The notes below the pieces were generated by a model. That model was not told the DNA's origin, did no database searches, and saw nothing but the letters and a program-made list of their open reading frames with translations. A DNA stretch of 64,000 bases from Ruminococcaceae bacterium P7. Its GTDB lineage: Bacteria > Bacillota > Clostridia > Oscillospirales > Acutalibacteraceae. The stretch spans positions 124,001 through 188,000 of the forward strand of contig FMUA01000004.1 in NCBI GenBank assembly GCA_900100595.1, in the 5' to 3' direction. Each line of letters starts with the position of its first letter. Positions within the stretch are counted from its first letter, which is position 1. Below, piece by piece: positions 42,785-50,802 of this stretch. A program made the translations under genes and the position numbers.

Positions 42785-43743
42785 CGTGATTTAAAAAGGA
42801 TATAATGACAATAAATGCTAAATCAACAGCAACAACATATCAACCGAAAAACAGCAAAATAATATAATTAAAATTTTGCCACTTTTTAGCTATACTGCAA
42901 GAAAATGGAACGATTCTTTATCGGACTAAAGGAAATGTTGCAATATGCACAATGGAAATAGCAAAAAACTGGAAAAGTTAGGTCAGAAAATGTAGTGACA
43001 AATTGCTTTTATTGTATTATGATAAAAATAGAGATAATGTACTCTGAAAATTATTGAAACGGACAAAAAGTGAACAAAGTGCTATATATTGAGCACAAAA
43101 TGAGCAAAAATGTCCTTTTTGGGTGAGCGTGCTTATTCCGCAGGTGTCTGCCCGAAGAAAATTAAATACCCGCATTTCAGTGCAGCGGACGGACGCCATC
43201 CGTACCGTGCGCAATATGCTTCTGAAATTGTTTCCTGCGGCCAATGCTGCCGAAATTGAGAGCGTTGAATTATTCGCGGGGGATTTCCTAAAACTCAGTT
43301 TTACAGCGCCTGAGTCAGCCACACTGATAAAGACCTGTGTTTGATTCTGTGACAATCCCCGATGAGCCCGGCAAAGCTTTGTGGAGGACGCCTTCATCTT
43401 CTTCAAGACGGCGGCTGCAGCCACACAAACGCAAGTCTTTGCGGTATGCCTGAGCTTGGGGACGGCAAGTGAGACCGTCTCTTTAGTACAGAAAGGGCGG
43501 CAACTTGCCGAAGGAAGTGATCTGCGGGAGCTTCGGGTAAGGGAAATGAAACGCGTGCCGCGCGCGGCGCGTCAGGGAAAACGCTCTGTAAGGGAAATCA
43601 CCACGCGGCGGAAGGCTTTCCTTCCGGCTCCATGCAACTTTTTTGCTCGGGTTATCTTCCACTCTCGGCGACAGTTCTGTTTCCGCAGGAGTAGTGGATA
43701 ACGGCGTCCTCCACGCTTTCTTCCGATTACTCCGTCAACGCTC
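42785..43743 (+). other. Gene-poor, AT-rich then structured region, probably transcribed
   Basis: From 42785 to about 43110 the DNA is far richer in A+T than its neighbours and holds no credible gene. From 43120 to 43743 composition returns to normal. A 73-codon frame with GTG start at 43123-43344 has reasonable residue usage but no ribosome binding site. A perfect 12-bp inverted repeat, GTGGAGGACGCC at 43380 and its complement near 43704, encloses about 310 bases with several local hairpins. A promoter at 42995 and a strong terminator at 43744 bracket the region. It may be a degraded gene or mobile element, or encode an RNA. Confidence 0.45.
42995..43023 (+). promoter_or_regulatory. Possible promoter in the gene-poor region
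   Basis: GTGACA and TATGAT with a 17-bp spacer. A transcript from here to the terminator at 43780 would be about 750 nt. Confidence 0.4.
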
Positions 43744-43780
43744 AGAAAACCCTGTGATGTCAGCATCGCAGGGTTTTCTT
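43744..43780 (+). terminator. Strong terminator closing the gene-poor region
   Basis: AGAAAACCCTGTGATG pairs with CATCGCAGGGTTTTCT around TCAG (one G-U pair). Confidence 0.88.
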
Positions 43781-43798
43781 AATTTTATTCGGACACAA

Positions 43799-43827
43799 TT
43801 GAAGTTCTGCCTTTTCCGTGGTACAAT
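43799..43827 (+). promoter_or_regulatory. Promoter of the alpha/beta hydrolase gene
   Basis: TTGAAG and TACAAT with a 17-bp spacer. Confidence 0.7.
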
Positions 43828-43849
43828 AGAGAAAAGGAGATGTGATTAT

Positions 43850-44773
43850 ATGGTCAGTCGTATTGAAAAAAGCATCCTGTCAGCCGACGGCATCCATCAG
43901 CTTGCCGGCACGGTCTATCTGCCCGCGGGAGAGCCGGTCGGCATCTTCCACATGGTTCACGGCATGGTCGAGCACAAGGAGCGCTATGACGAGCTGCTCA
44001 CACAGATCGCGGCGTGCGGCTGGGTTTGTCTTGCGTTTGATAACCTCGGTCACGGCGCGTCCGTCAGCGACGAGAGCGAGCTTGGCTTTATCGCGGAGCG
44101 TGAGGGCTGGAAGCTTCTGTGCGAGGACGTCTACGCGTTCGGCAACGAGATGAAGCGCGTCTACGGGGATTTGCCCTATGTCCTCGCGGGACACAGCATG
44201 GGCTCGTTCATCGTCAGGCTCACCGCGTCGCGCTTTCCCGACCTGTGCGGCAAGCTGCTTGTCATCGGAACGGGCAGCAAGCATCCTGCGGCTCCGCTCG
44301 GTCTGGTGATGCTCGTCGGCATCATCCGCAAGGAGGGTGAGAGGAGCTACTCCGACTTCGCGGAGAAGCTCTCCATCGGCGGCTACAACGACAGCTTCAA
44401 AAATGAGGAGGACGCGCTCTCGTGGCTCAACACGCTCAAAACCGAGCGCGATATCTACCGCGCCGACAAGCTGTGTACCTTCCGCTTCACGGTTTCGGCG
44501 ATGCGTGATCTGGTTGCGCTCAACATCGCGTGCAACAGCAGGCACTGCTTCAAAAACATTAAAAAAGATCTGCCGATTCTGATGCTCTCGGGAGCGGAGG
44601 ATCCCGTCGGCGAGCACGGCATCGGCGTATGGAAGGTATACAGGAGCTTCGTGAAAACGGGTCACACCAACGTGCGCATCAAGCTCTACAGGGGCTGCCG
44701 CCACGAGATTATGCACGATGTGTGCAAGGAAGAATTCACGGAGGATATCCTCCGCTTCATCGGCGCACGCTGA
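43850..44773 (+). CDS. Alpha/beta hydrolase, monoacylglycerol-lipase-like (hydrolase 4)
   Basis: The 307-residue cytoplasmic protein shows the serine aminopeptidase S33/hydrolase_4 pattern: HMVHGMVEHKERY (oxyanion region), FDNLGHGASV, the nucleophile elbow AGHSMGS (Ser116), an Asp in SGAEDPVGEHG and the catalytic His in GCRHEIMHD. Such enzymes release fatty acids from monoglycerides or lysophospholipids. AAAAGGAGA sets the ATG at 43850, after its own promoter. The 3' end overlaps the convergent next gene by 17 bases. Confidence 0.88.
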   Translation: MVSRIEKSILSADGIHQLAGTVYLPAGEPVGIFHMVHGMVEHKERYDELLTQIAACGWVCLAFDNLGHGASVSDESELGFIAEREGWKLLCEDVYAFGNEMKRVYGDLPYVLAGHSMGSFIVRLTASRFPDLCGKLLVIGTGSKHPAAPLGLVMLVGIIRKEGERSYSDFAEKLSIGGYNDSFKNEEDALSWLNTLKTERDIYRADKLCTFRFTVSAMRDLVALNIACNSRHCFKNIKKDLPILMLSGAEDPVGEHGIGVWKVYRSFVKTGHTNVRIKLYRGCRHEIMHDVCKEEFTEDILRFIGAR

Positions 44774-45395
44774 GCCGCCTGTTGACGGCTGAGAGCAGAA
44801 ACGAGAGAAAATACGCCGTCCCGAAGATGATGCCCGCAGACAGCAGCACATACCACAGCGGACGGGTGCTGATTTCGAGGAACGAATAGGGGATATCCTC
44901 GGTCGGCATCACGCCCGTGATGATCAGCGCGGTGACGACCGCCGAGTAGACGACCAGCAGCCACGAGCCGTTGAAGTGCGTCAGCGGCGGCATATCGCCC
45001 GCGGGACGCGCGCAGACCACAAAGGAAATGACGGTCAGCAGCGGTATCGCGACGTGCATCACAAAGGAGTCGAAGCGGAAGATGTCGGGGCTGTCGGGAA
45101 TGAACGGCAGAAACGAGAGGAGTATCACGATCGCGATCACGCACTCGCTCACGGCGGCGCACAGCCGCAGAAAAAAGAGCGGAGTGTCCGCTCTGTCACG
45201 TTTGCGCAGCGTCACCGCAAAGACGACGCCCGACAGCAGGGTGGTGTAGAGCGTCCCGATGACCGTCATGAAGCGGAACGCGCGCTGCCACTGTTCGCCG
45301 TCCCGTGCGACCGCGACGGTGAGGGAGATGAGTCCCAGCACAAATACCGCCGCGCAGAGCAAAAGATTGAGCCGCCTTCTGTCAGCACTTTTCAA
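44757..45395 (-). CDS. Pr6Pr-like six-helix membrane protein
   Basis: The 212-residue protein has six helices and matches the Pr6Pr family by spacing and features: FRFMTVIGTLYTTLLSG in helix 2, a conserved HVAIPLLTV near 125, and ISTRPLWYVL before the last helix. The family function is unknown. The start is a TTG at 45395 with GGGAAG about seven bases upstream. The two convergent genes overlap at their ends, leaving no room for a terminator between them. Confidence 0.75.
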   Translation of the reverse strand: MKSADRRRLNLLLCAAVFVLGLISLTVAVARDGEQWQRAFRFMTVIGTLYTTLLSGVVFAVTLRKRDRADTPLFFLRLCAAVSECVIAIVILLSFLPFIPDSPDIFRFDSFVMHVAIPLLTVISFVVCARPAGDMPPLTHFNGSWLLVVYSAVVTALIITGVMPTEDIPYSFLEISTRPLWYVLLSAGIIFGTAYFLSFLLSAVNRRLSVRR

Positions 45396-45512
45396 ACAAT
45401 CACTTCCCTAACTGTTATCCAAAGTAAAGCATGCGCCGAAAGCGCGGAAGTATGCATGGAATAATTGCTTTCAGGAGGGCTTTACCACAAAATATTGTGT
45501 AAATTTCGCGAA

Positions 45513-45557
45513 TTGTCATCTTTTCGTCATATTTCTGTCACATTTGTGTGGTTTAAT
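45513..45557 (+). promoter_or_regulatory. Pho-box-like promoter C (three 11-bp repeats)
   Basis: TTGTCATCT (45513), TCGTCATAT (45524) and CTGTCACAT (45535) are spaced exactly 11 bp. The -10 TTTAAT is at 45552-45557. The last two units nearly match the E. coli Pho box consensus CTGTCATN4CTGTCAC. No separate -35 is present. Confidence 0.65.
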
Positions 45558-45589
45558 AAAAGCACCATAAAAAAGAAAGGCGGCGATTC

Positions 45590-45823
45590 ATGATGTGGAA
45601 AAAGGCTCTCAAGGTTGCGGGTTTCCTTGCTCTCTCCATAGTGGTGTTCAATCTGTATCTCCTCTTCGACAGAACCTTCATCACGCATACATCATTTACC
45701 TTCGAGTTCATGAAGAACATTATGCAGCCCGCGTTTCTTGGCGCGTGTCTCGCCGTGGTTTTCAGCTTCATGCGGAGCAACGGGAAAACCGACGGAAAGC
45801 AGACAGATGGTAGGAAAAGATAG
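45590..45823 (+). CDS. Small two-helix membrane protein
   Basis: The 77-residue protein has two hydrophobic segments (about 8-27 and 44-62) and a charged C-terminal tail (NGKTDGKQTDGRKR), so both ends should lie in the cytoplasm. No family is recognised. AAAGG precedes the ATG. Its promoter carries the clearest Pho-box-like array of the window, suggesting expression under envelope or phosphate stress. A terminator follows, so it is a single-gene transcript. Confidence 0.7.
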   Translation: MMWKKALKVAGFLALSIVVFNLYLLFDRTFITHTSFTFEFMKNIMQPAFLGACLAVVFSFMRSNGKTDGKQTDGRKR

Positions 45824-45829
45824 GAAGCA

Positions 45830-45861
45830 AAACGCTCTGACGGACGTCAGAGCGTTTTTGT
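45830..45861 (+). terminator. Bidirectional terminator
   Basis: AACGCTCTGACG pairs with CGTCAGAGCGTT around GA, followed by TTTGTT. Confidence 0.88.
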
Positions 45862-45880
45862 TATCTCAGCGTATTGTGAT

Positions 45881-46297
45881 TTATTCCTGAGCGGCTTCTG
45901 CTTCTGCGGGAGCTGCCTTCACCTCGGGCGTGAGCTTGACGACGGTCGCCTCGGGAGCGTTCCGCTTGATGCTCTCGATGCCGTTCAGCGCGCTTGCCTT
46001 TTTCTTGTAGCCCTCGGAGGTCGCGATGATTTCGCCGTTCTTCGCTTTCAGGCGGAAGCGGACCTCACCGCGCTTGTCGGTGTACATTTCATATTTCGGG
46101 TGCTTTTTGACCTCGAAATTCTCAACGGTCTGATCCTCGACCTCGGCGAGCGCGTTGTTTCTGACGCTCTCGACGCCGGCTTTGCATGCCTTTTCGGATT
46201 TATAGATCTGAGAGGACGCGATAACCTCTCCGTTGCCCGCTTTCAGATCAAACTTGAAGCCGCCGTTCGCGGTTTCCTTAATGACGAATTTGCCCAT
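45881..46297 (-). CDS. DUF1508 (YegP-type) double-repeat protein
   Basis: The 138-residue protein contains two DUF1508 units: residues 1-53 (FVIKETANGGFKFDLKAGNG...SEKACKAGVESVRNNA) and 60-115 (YEMYTDKRGEVRFRLKAKNG...KASALNGIESIKRNA), with an acidic Ala/Glu tail. The family is small and basic-surfaced, with no firm role. AGGAGGA lies before the ATG. It stands alone. Confidence 0.9.
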   Translation of the reverse strand: MGKFVIKETANGGFKFDLKAGNGEVIASSQIYKSEKACKAGVESVRNNALAEVEDQTVENFEVKKHPKYEMYTDKRGEVRFRLKAKNGEIIATSEGYKKKASALNGIESIKRNAPEATVVKLTPEVKAAPAEAEAAQE

Positions 46298-46407
46298 GAT
46301 TCATCCTCCTTAAACATTTTGCGCGGATTCCTCCGCTTAACAAAATACTATCATAATAATCAAAACTTGTCAATGGTGTGGAGGGTATTTTGTGGAGAAA
46401 ACAGAAA

Positions 46408-46437
46408 AAGAGCCGACCGTTTTGGTCGGCTCTCGGT
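46408..46437 (-). terminator. Terminator of the Fn3-array gene
   Basis: On the minus strand AGAGCCGACC AAAAC GGTCGGCTCT is followed by TTTTCTGTTTT. It lies just after the stop codon. Confidence 0.85.
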
Positions 46438-46444
46438 TTTTGAA

Positions 46445-48457
46445 TCAATAGGGCGCCTTGTCGGGGTTGACCTCGAAGTATTCGCCGGGAATGGCGATCA
46501 GGCTGCCGTTTTTGTCGTACGCCTGTACCATAAAGAGGTAGTAGTCGGTCTTGACGGGAAGCTTGTAGGTGTAGGTGGTGGAGGTCGTGTCGATCATGGT
46601 GCTGTCCGCGCCGTGGAACACGATCAGCTTGTACTTGTCGACTCCGTCGACCGCAGGCCAGCTGACCTCGACGGTATCCTTCTTGGTGGAGGTGAACTTG
46701 CCTGTGAGGTTCAGCTCGGGAGGATAGATGAAGTAGTAGCCGTTGGGGTTGTAGTCGGTGATGAAGTGGCCGTTATTGTCCAGACCTCTGATGCGGAACA
46801 CGAAGATCTTTCCTGCCGCGTCGTCACCGAAGAAGGAGGAGCTGACGCTGAAGGTGCGCTCGGAGGTCTCGCCGATCTTTTTCAGACCGCCGTCGGCAGT
46901 CTGGAGATAGAGATAGTAGTTGAAGCAGCCCGGGACGGGATCCCAGCTGACGCTGACGCTCTGATCCTCGCTGACCTTGTCGCCGATGATATTCGGAACG
47001 GAGGTATCGATATCCTCCGGGACGGAGGAACGTCTGACGACGACGCCGACCTTGTCGTAGCTCGAGATGAAGTTCTCGTCCTTGTCAAGGCAGCGGACGG
47101 TGTAGGTGGAAACAGCGGAGCCCTGCTTGGTCGTGTAGGAGGTGGCTTCGGTATTTCCGAGACCGACCCAGCCGTTTTCGGTGTGGATGAATACTCTGTA
47201 CTTCGCCGCGCCCCCGACCTTTGTCCATGTCAGGGTGACGTTGTAGTTGGCGTCGGTTTTGTAGCGGGTGATCAGCGGGGTAGCGAAGAAGGTGTGCTTG
47301 AAGCCGCCGCGCTCATAGTCGCTGATGAACTTGCCCTGCTCGTCAACGACGCGGATGGTGTAGGTAGTGGAGACGCCGGAAATAACGTCGTTGTCGATAA
47401 AGGTGGTCTCCTTGGTGGTGCCCATGCTCTTCCACGCGGTTTCGCCCTTGAAGAACACGGCGTATCTCTCGGCGCCCTTGACGGGATCCCAGCTCAGCTT
47501 GATGCCGTCGTAGGTGTTTTCCGCCTTCTTGATGGAGGGCGTGCCGATGTAGGTGGCTTTCCAGCCGTCTCTGTTGTAGCCGCTGACGAAATCTCCGTCC
47601 TCGTCGACGCAGCGGACGGTGTAGGTATAGGTGCTGCCCGAGTTGACGTCGTCGTCAACCGCGGAGGTGCCTCTGGTTGTCGCGAAGCGTACCCAGCCGC
47701 TTCTGCCGAGGTAATAGACGCGGTAGGCGTAGGCGCCCTTGCAGGCGTCCCACGTCAGCTTGACGCCTTCTGTGGTGCTCTCGGTCGCGGTGATCTGCGG
47801 GGATGCGACATAGGTGCCCTGGATGCCCTTCTTGTCGTAGCCGCTGACGAAGCGGGTGCCTTCCTCGTTGACGCAGCGGACGGTGTAGGTGTAGGTTCTG
47901 CCGGAGTTGACGTCATCGTCGATGAAGCTGGTCTCGGTGGTGTCGCCCATGCTTCTCCACTGACCGCTCGCGCCCTTGTAGAACACGCGGAACTTGGTGC
48001 CGCCCTTGGGCGCTTCCCATGAGATCTTCACGCCCTCGTTGACGCTCTCGGTCTCGGTGAGCACGGGAGGAGCGATGTAGGTGCCCTGGAAGCCCGTGTG
48101 GTCATAGTCGCTGACGAAGTTGCCCTTCTCGTCAATGCAGCGGACAGTGTAGGTGTAGGTGGAGCCGGAGCTGACCTCGTCGTCGAGGAAGTGGGTTTCC
48201 TTGGTGTTGCCCATGCCTCTCCAGTTGCCGCTTCTGTTCAGATAGAACACGCGGTATTCGTAGGCGCCGGGGACAGCGTCCCAGCTGATCTCGACGCCGT
48301 CGTTGACGCACCAGGTCTCGTTGATCTGAGGAGTCGCCAGCGCGCCGGCAGTGTTGTCAGCCTGTGCCGCAGCGGCGTTGGCGGCAACGATGCCGAACGA
48401 ACCGACCAGAGCGGCTGCGGTCAGCACTGCGGTGATTTTTTTGAATGAATTTTCCAT
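46445..48457 (-). CDS. Secreted protein with seven fibronectin-III-like repeats
   Basis: The 670-residue exported protein has a signal peptide (about 1-30) and seven Fn3-like repeats of about 93 residues starting near 40, 133, 226, 320, 410, 500 and 595. Each has a GVxISWDxV strand, an YRVFY strand and a YTYTVRCxDExGxFVSxY strand. Repeats 1-4 are most alike. No catalytic, dockerin or cell-wall anchor domain is visible, so it is either shed or held by unknown means. AAAGGAGAAGG precedes the ATG. The leader carries a shortened copy of the 161-bp element, and the promoter is just beyond it. Confidence 0.82.
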   Translation of the reverse strand: MENSFKKITAVLTAAALVGSFGIVAANAAAAQADNTAGALATPQINETWCVNDGVEISWDAVPGAYEYRVFYLNRSGNWRGMGNTKETHFLDDEVSSGSTYTYTVRCIDEKGNFVSDYDHTGFQGTYIAPPVLTETESVNEGVKISWEAPKGGTKFRVFYKGASGQWRSMGDTTETSFIDDDVNSGRTYTYTVRCVNEEGTRFVSGYDKKGIQGTYVASPQITATESTTEGVKLTWDACKGAYAYRVYYLGRSGWVRFATTRGTSAVDDDVNSGSTYTYTVRCVDEDGDFVSGYNRDGWKATYIGTPSIKKAENTYDGIKLSWDPVKGAERYAVFFKGETAWKSMGTTKETTFIDNDVISGVSTTYTIRVVDEQGKFISDYERGGFKHTFFATPLITRYKTDANYNVTLTWTKVGGAAKYRVFIHTENGWVGLGNTEATSYTTKQGSAVSTYTVRCLDKDENFISSYDKVGVVVRRSSVPEDIDTSVPNIIGDKVSEDQSVSVSWDPVPGCFNYYLYLQTADGGLKKIGETSERTFSVSSSFFGDDAAGKIFVFRIRGLDNNGHFITDYNPNGYYFIYPPELNLTGKFTSTKKDTVEVSWPAVDGVDKYKLIVFHGADSTMIDTTSTTYTYKLPVKTDYYLFMVQAYDKNGSLIAIPGEYFEVNPDKAPY

Positions 48458-48531
48458 TATCCTTCTCCTTTCGGTAAAGTCCGAAAAAACAGCAGCAGTC
48501 GCAATAGGGAAAACTACTGCGTATACTTTCA

Positions 48532-48591
48532 GGGAATCTCTGAAAATACAATGTCGTGCAGAAGTGCGGCAGGGTATTTTTAGAGGTTTCC
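48532..48591 (-). repeat. 60-bp internally deleted derivative of the 161-bp element
   Basis: The left end (GGGAATCTCT...AATGTCGTGCAGAAG) is joined to the right end (TATTTTTAGAGGTTTCC) with about 100 bp missing. It makes up most of the leader of the Fn3-array gene. No target duplication remains. Confidence 0.75.
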
Positions 48592-48598
48592 AATATAT

Positions 48599-48627
48599 AG
48601 TCTACCTTTTTATGACAAATTTGTCAA
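48599..48627 (-). promoter_or_regulatory. Promoter of the Fn3-array gene
   Basis: On the minus strand TTGACA and TAGACT are separated by 17 bp. Transcription should start right at the edge of the 60-bp element derivative. Confidence 0.75.
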
Positions 48628-48667
48628 GAGAATATTACAATTCCGTAAAAACTTCTTTTTCCGCACA

Positions 48668-48702
48668 AAAAAGAACAGCCCGAAGCATTGGCTGCGGGCT
48701 GT
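48668..48702 (-). terminator. Terminator of the LCP gene
   Basis: On the minus strand ACAGCCCG...CGGGCTGT followed by TCTTTTTTG. Confidence 0.85.
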
Positions 48703-48713
48703 CAGTTCCGTGT

Positions 48714-49853
48714 TTAGTTGATTTGCAGGGCGTCCTCATAGATGAATTTCGCGAGGGCAAGCCGCTGGGCTTCCATGTCGGCGATCTCAATGACGGAGCC
48801 GACGGCGGTGTTGTCGTTGTAGTACCACAAGCCCTCGGTGGGAACGTAGTACTGCTCGACCGTGTAGCCGAGGTAGGTCATCGAGTGCGAAACCAGCGCG
48901 GTGATCTCGTCCTTCTTGAGGTTGGTGGTGATCATCGGGCCGATGGTGCTGACGATGGAGATGATTTTGGTGATATCCGCCTTCTTCATGTCGTTGAAGA
49001 GCTTCTCGAGCAGCTTGCGCTGACGGGAGGTTCTGTCCCAGTCGTCGCCGTCAAGACCGATCTCGTTGTCGTCCTCACCCTGCGTCAGACCTCTGTTGCG
49101 CGCGTACCAGAGCGCTTCCTGACCGGTCAGGTGAACGATGCCCGCCGGCTCCTTGATGGTCGACCACTCGGAGGACTGACCGTTTTTGTACATCTGATAG
49201 TTGATGTAGGTGATCTCGTCCTGCGTGACCTCCATGTCGATGCCGCCGAGAGTGTCGATAATCTCGATGAAGCTGTCAAAATCGACGACCGCGTAGCGGT
49301 CAACCTTGATGCCGAAGTTCGCCTCGATGGTTTCGATGGTCAGCTTGGGGCCGCCGAGGGTGTAGGCGGCGTTGATTTTATTGTTGCCGTGACCCGGGAT
49401 ATAAACGTAGGTGTCGCGCTGGAAGGAGGTGAGCTTGATCTTTTTGTGGCGGTTGTCGACCGACATCATGATCATGGTATCGGTTCTGCCGTGCTCGTCC
49501 TCACCCTTGTTGTCCTCACCGAAGAGCATGACGTTGAGCACCTTGCTGTCCTGAAGCAGCTCGCCCTCGCCGATGGTGAGGTGGGTGCCGGAGCCTTCAA
49601 GCTCTCCGACGGATGGCATGGTCGCGTTTGTCTGACCGCCGCCCGATTTTCCCGTGTTGTTGTTATCCTTGGAAATATCCACGAAGTTCAGCGAGTTCAG
49701 CACGGCATAGTAATAAACCAATCCGCTGCCGCCCAGCAGGAACAGGATGGAGAAAATCAGGCAAAGGATCCTGCGTACCCTGCCCTTTTTGTTGTATAGC
49801 TTGAATACCTGCTTGTTGGAGCTGATATCCACTACGTTGTCATTATTTGCCAT
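48714..49853 (-). CDS. LytR-CpsA-Psr (LCP) family glycopolymer ligase
   Basis: The 379-residue protein has one N-terminal membrane anchor (about 30-52) and an extracellular LCP domain (about 110-290). Signatures include GRTDTMIMMSVD, TSFQRDTYVYIPG, NKINAAYTLGG and, further on, ALWYARNRGLTQGEDD with the arginines that bind polyprenyl pyrophosphate. LCP enzymes attach teichoic acids or capsule to peptidoglycan. It lies near the LicD and GT2 genes, which fits surface polymer synthesis. GGAGG precedes the ATG. The upstream gap contains a TATAAT on the minus strand and a 7-bp hairpin. Confidence 0.93.
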   Translation of the reverse strand: MANNDNVVDISSNKQVFKLYNKKGRVRRILCLIFSILFLLGGSGLVYYYAVLNSLNFVDISKDNNNTGKSGGGQTNATMPSVGELEGSGTHLTIGEGELLQDSKVLNVMLFGEDNKGEDEHGRTDTMIMMSVDNRHKKIKLTSFQRDTYVYIPGHGNNKINAAYTLGGPKLTIETIEANFGIKVDRYAVVDFDSFIEIIDTLGGIDMEVTQDEITYINYQMYKNGQSSEWSTIKEPAGIVHLTGQEALWYARNRGLTQGEDDNEIGLDGDDWDRTSRQRKLLEKLFNDMKKADITKIISIVSTIGPMITTNLKKDEITALVSHSMTYLGYTVEQYYVPTEGLWYYNDNTAVGSVIEIADMEAQRLALAKFIYEDALQIN

Positions 49854-50049
49854 AAAACGCCTCCAAGACAGTGAGTCATCCGCTGATGACTGCTTCTCGT
49901 GATGTGTATTCTATCGTATGGTATCTTTTCATATTTACGTATTATAACATAATAATTCTTGTGGATAATTCTAATACAGAATTAAAAAACTTGACTATGC
50001 CGAAATTTGTCGGGAAACAGACTTTATTATTGAGAAAAAAGCAATAAAA

Positions 50050-50637
50050 TCAACCCAGCTCGTCGAGCGGCAGCGAGAACGCCGGCAGGAACTCGCGCTC
50101 GAACACCTCCGCCTCGGGGAGCTGCATCGCGCGGATGCTTTCGGCGATGGTTTCCCTAGCCCTGCGGAACTCGTCGTTGCCCATGCGCATTTCCTCGATG
50201 CACTTGATCAGCGCCGAAAAGCGGTCGGCTGCCTTGACAAAGGGACGCAGCGCTTCGTCGCCCTCGCCGCTCTGCTTGAGGATGGCTTCATAATCGGCGC
50301 GGAAGTCGCCGGGAAGCAGCGAACAGAGCCTGTCCGCCGCCCTGTCCTCGATCTCGCGGTAGCTGTCGAGGATCTCGCGGTTGGCGTACTTGATGGGGGT
50401 GGGCAGGTCGCCCGTGATGATCTCGGTCGCGTCGTGAAAGACCGCGAGCAGGGCGGCGCGCTCGGGGTCAAGACTGCCGCCGAAGCGCTTGTTGTGGATC
50501 AGCACCAGACAGTGCGCAAGGATCGCGACCTGCTGACTGTGCTCGCTGATGTTTTCAAGGCGGGTGTTGTTCATCAGACCCCAGCGGCTGATGTATTTCA
50601 TGCGCGAAAGCATCGCGTAAAAGTGGGACTGCGTCAT
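50050..50637 (-). CDS. yfbR: HD-domain 5'-deoxynucleotidase, YfbR-like
   Basis: The 195-residue protein matches YfbR, an HD phosphohydrolase that removes phosphate from deoxyribonucleoside 5'-monophosphates. Metal ligands are visible as ISEHSQQVA (His33), FHDATEIITGDLPTPIKYA (His68-Asp69) and a later Asp in VKAADRFSALIKC. Length agrees with the family. AGGAG lies before the ATG. It is divergent from the YfhO gene. Confidence 0.92.
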   Translation of the reverse strand: MTQSHFYAMLSRMKYISRWGLMNNTRLENISEHSQQVAILAHCLVLIHNKRFGGSLDPERAALLAVFHDATEIITGDLPTPIKYANREILDSYREIEDRAADRLCSLLPGDFRADYEAILKQSGEGDEALRPFVKAADRFSALIKCIEEMRMGNDEFRRARETIAESIRAMQLPEAEVFEREFLPAFSLPLDELG

Positions 50638-50802
50638 ATTGCTCTCCTGAAAGAAAAAATTTGGAAAATATAGTGCAAAACCGTTCGGCTTATGCTATAA
50701 TTATAAAGTTAATACTGCTTTTGCGTTCGGCAGCGCCGCGCGCTGCACTTCTATTATAAACCATCCGACGCAAATGTCAAAAGAAATCTTCCGGAGAAAA
50801 CA

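Noticed and set aside
42906-42962. An 18-codon frame MERFFIGLKE... in the AT-rich region
   Set aside because: No ribosome binding site, and frames of this size are expected by chance in this composition.
46100-48022. A 640-codon plus-strand frame opposite the Fn3-array gene
   Set aside because: It is the mirror of repetitive Fn3 codons (periodic VDAADGVG); the minus frame has a signal peptide, promoter and terminator.
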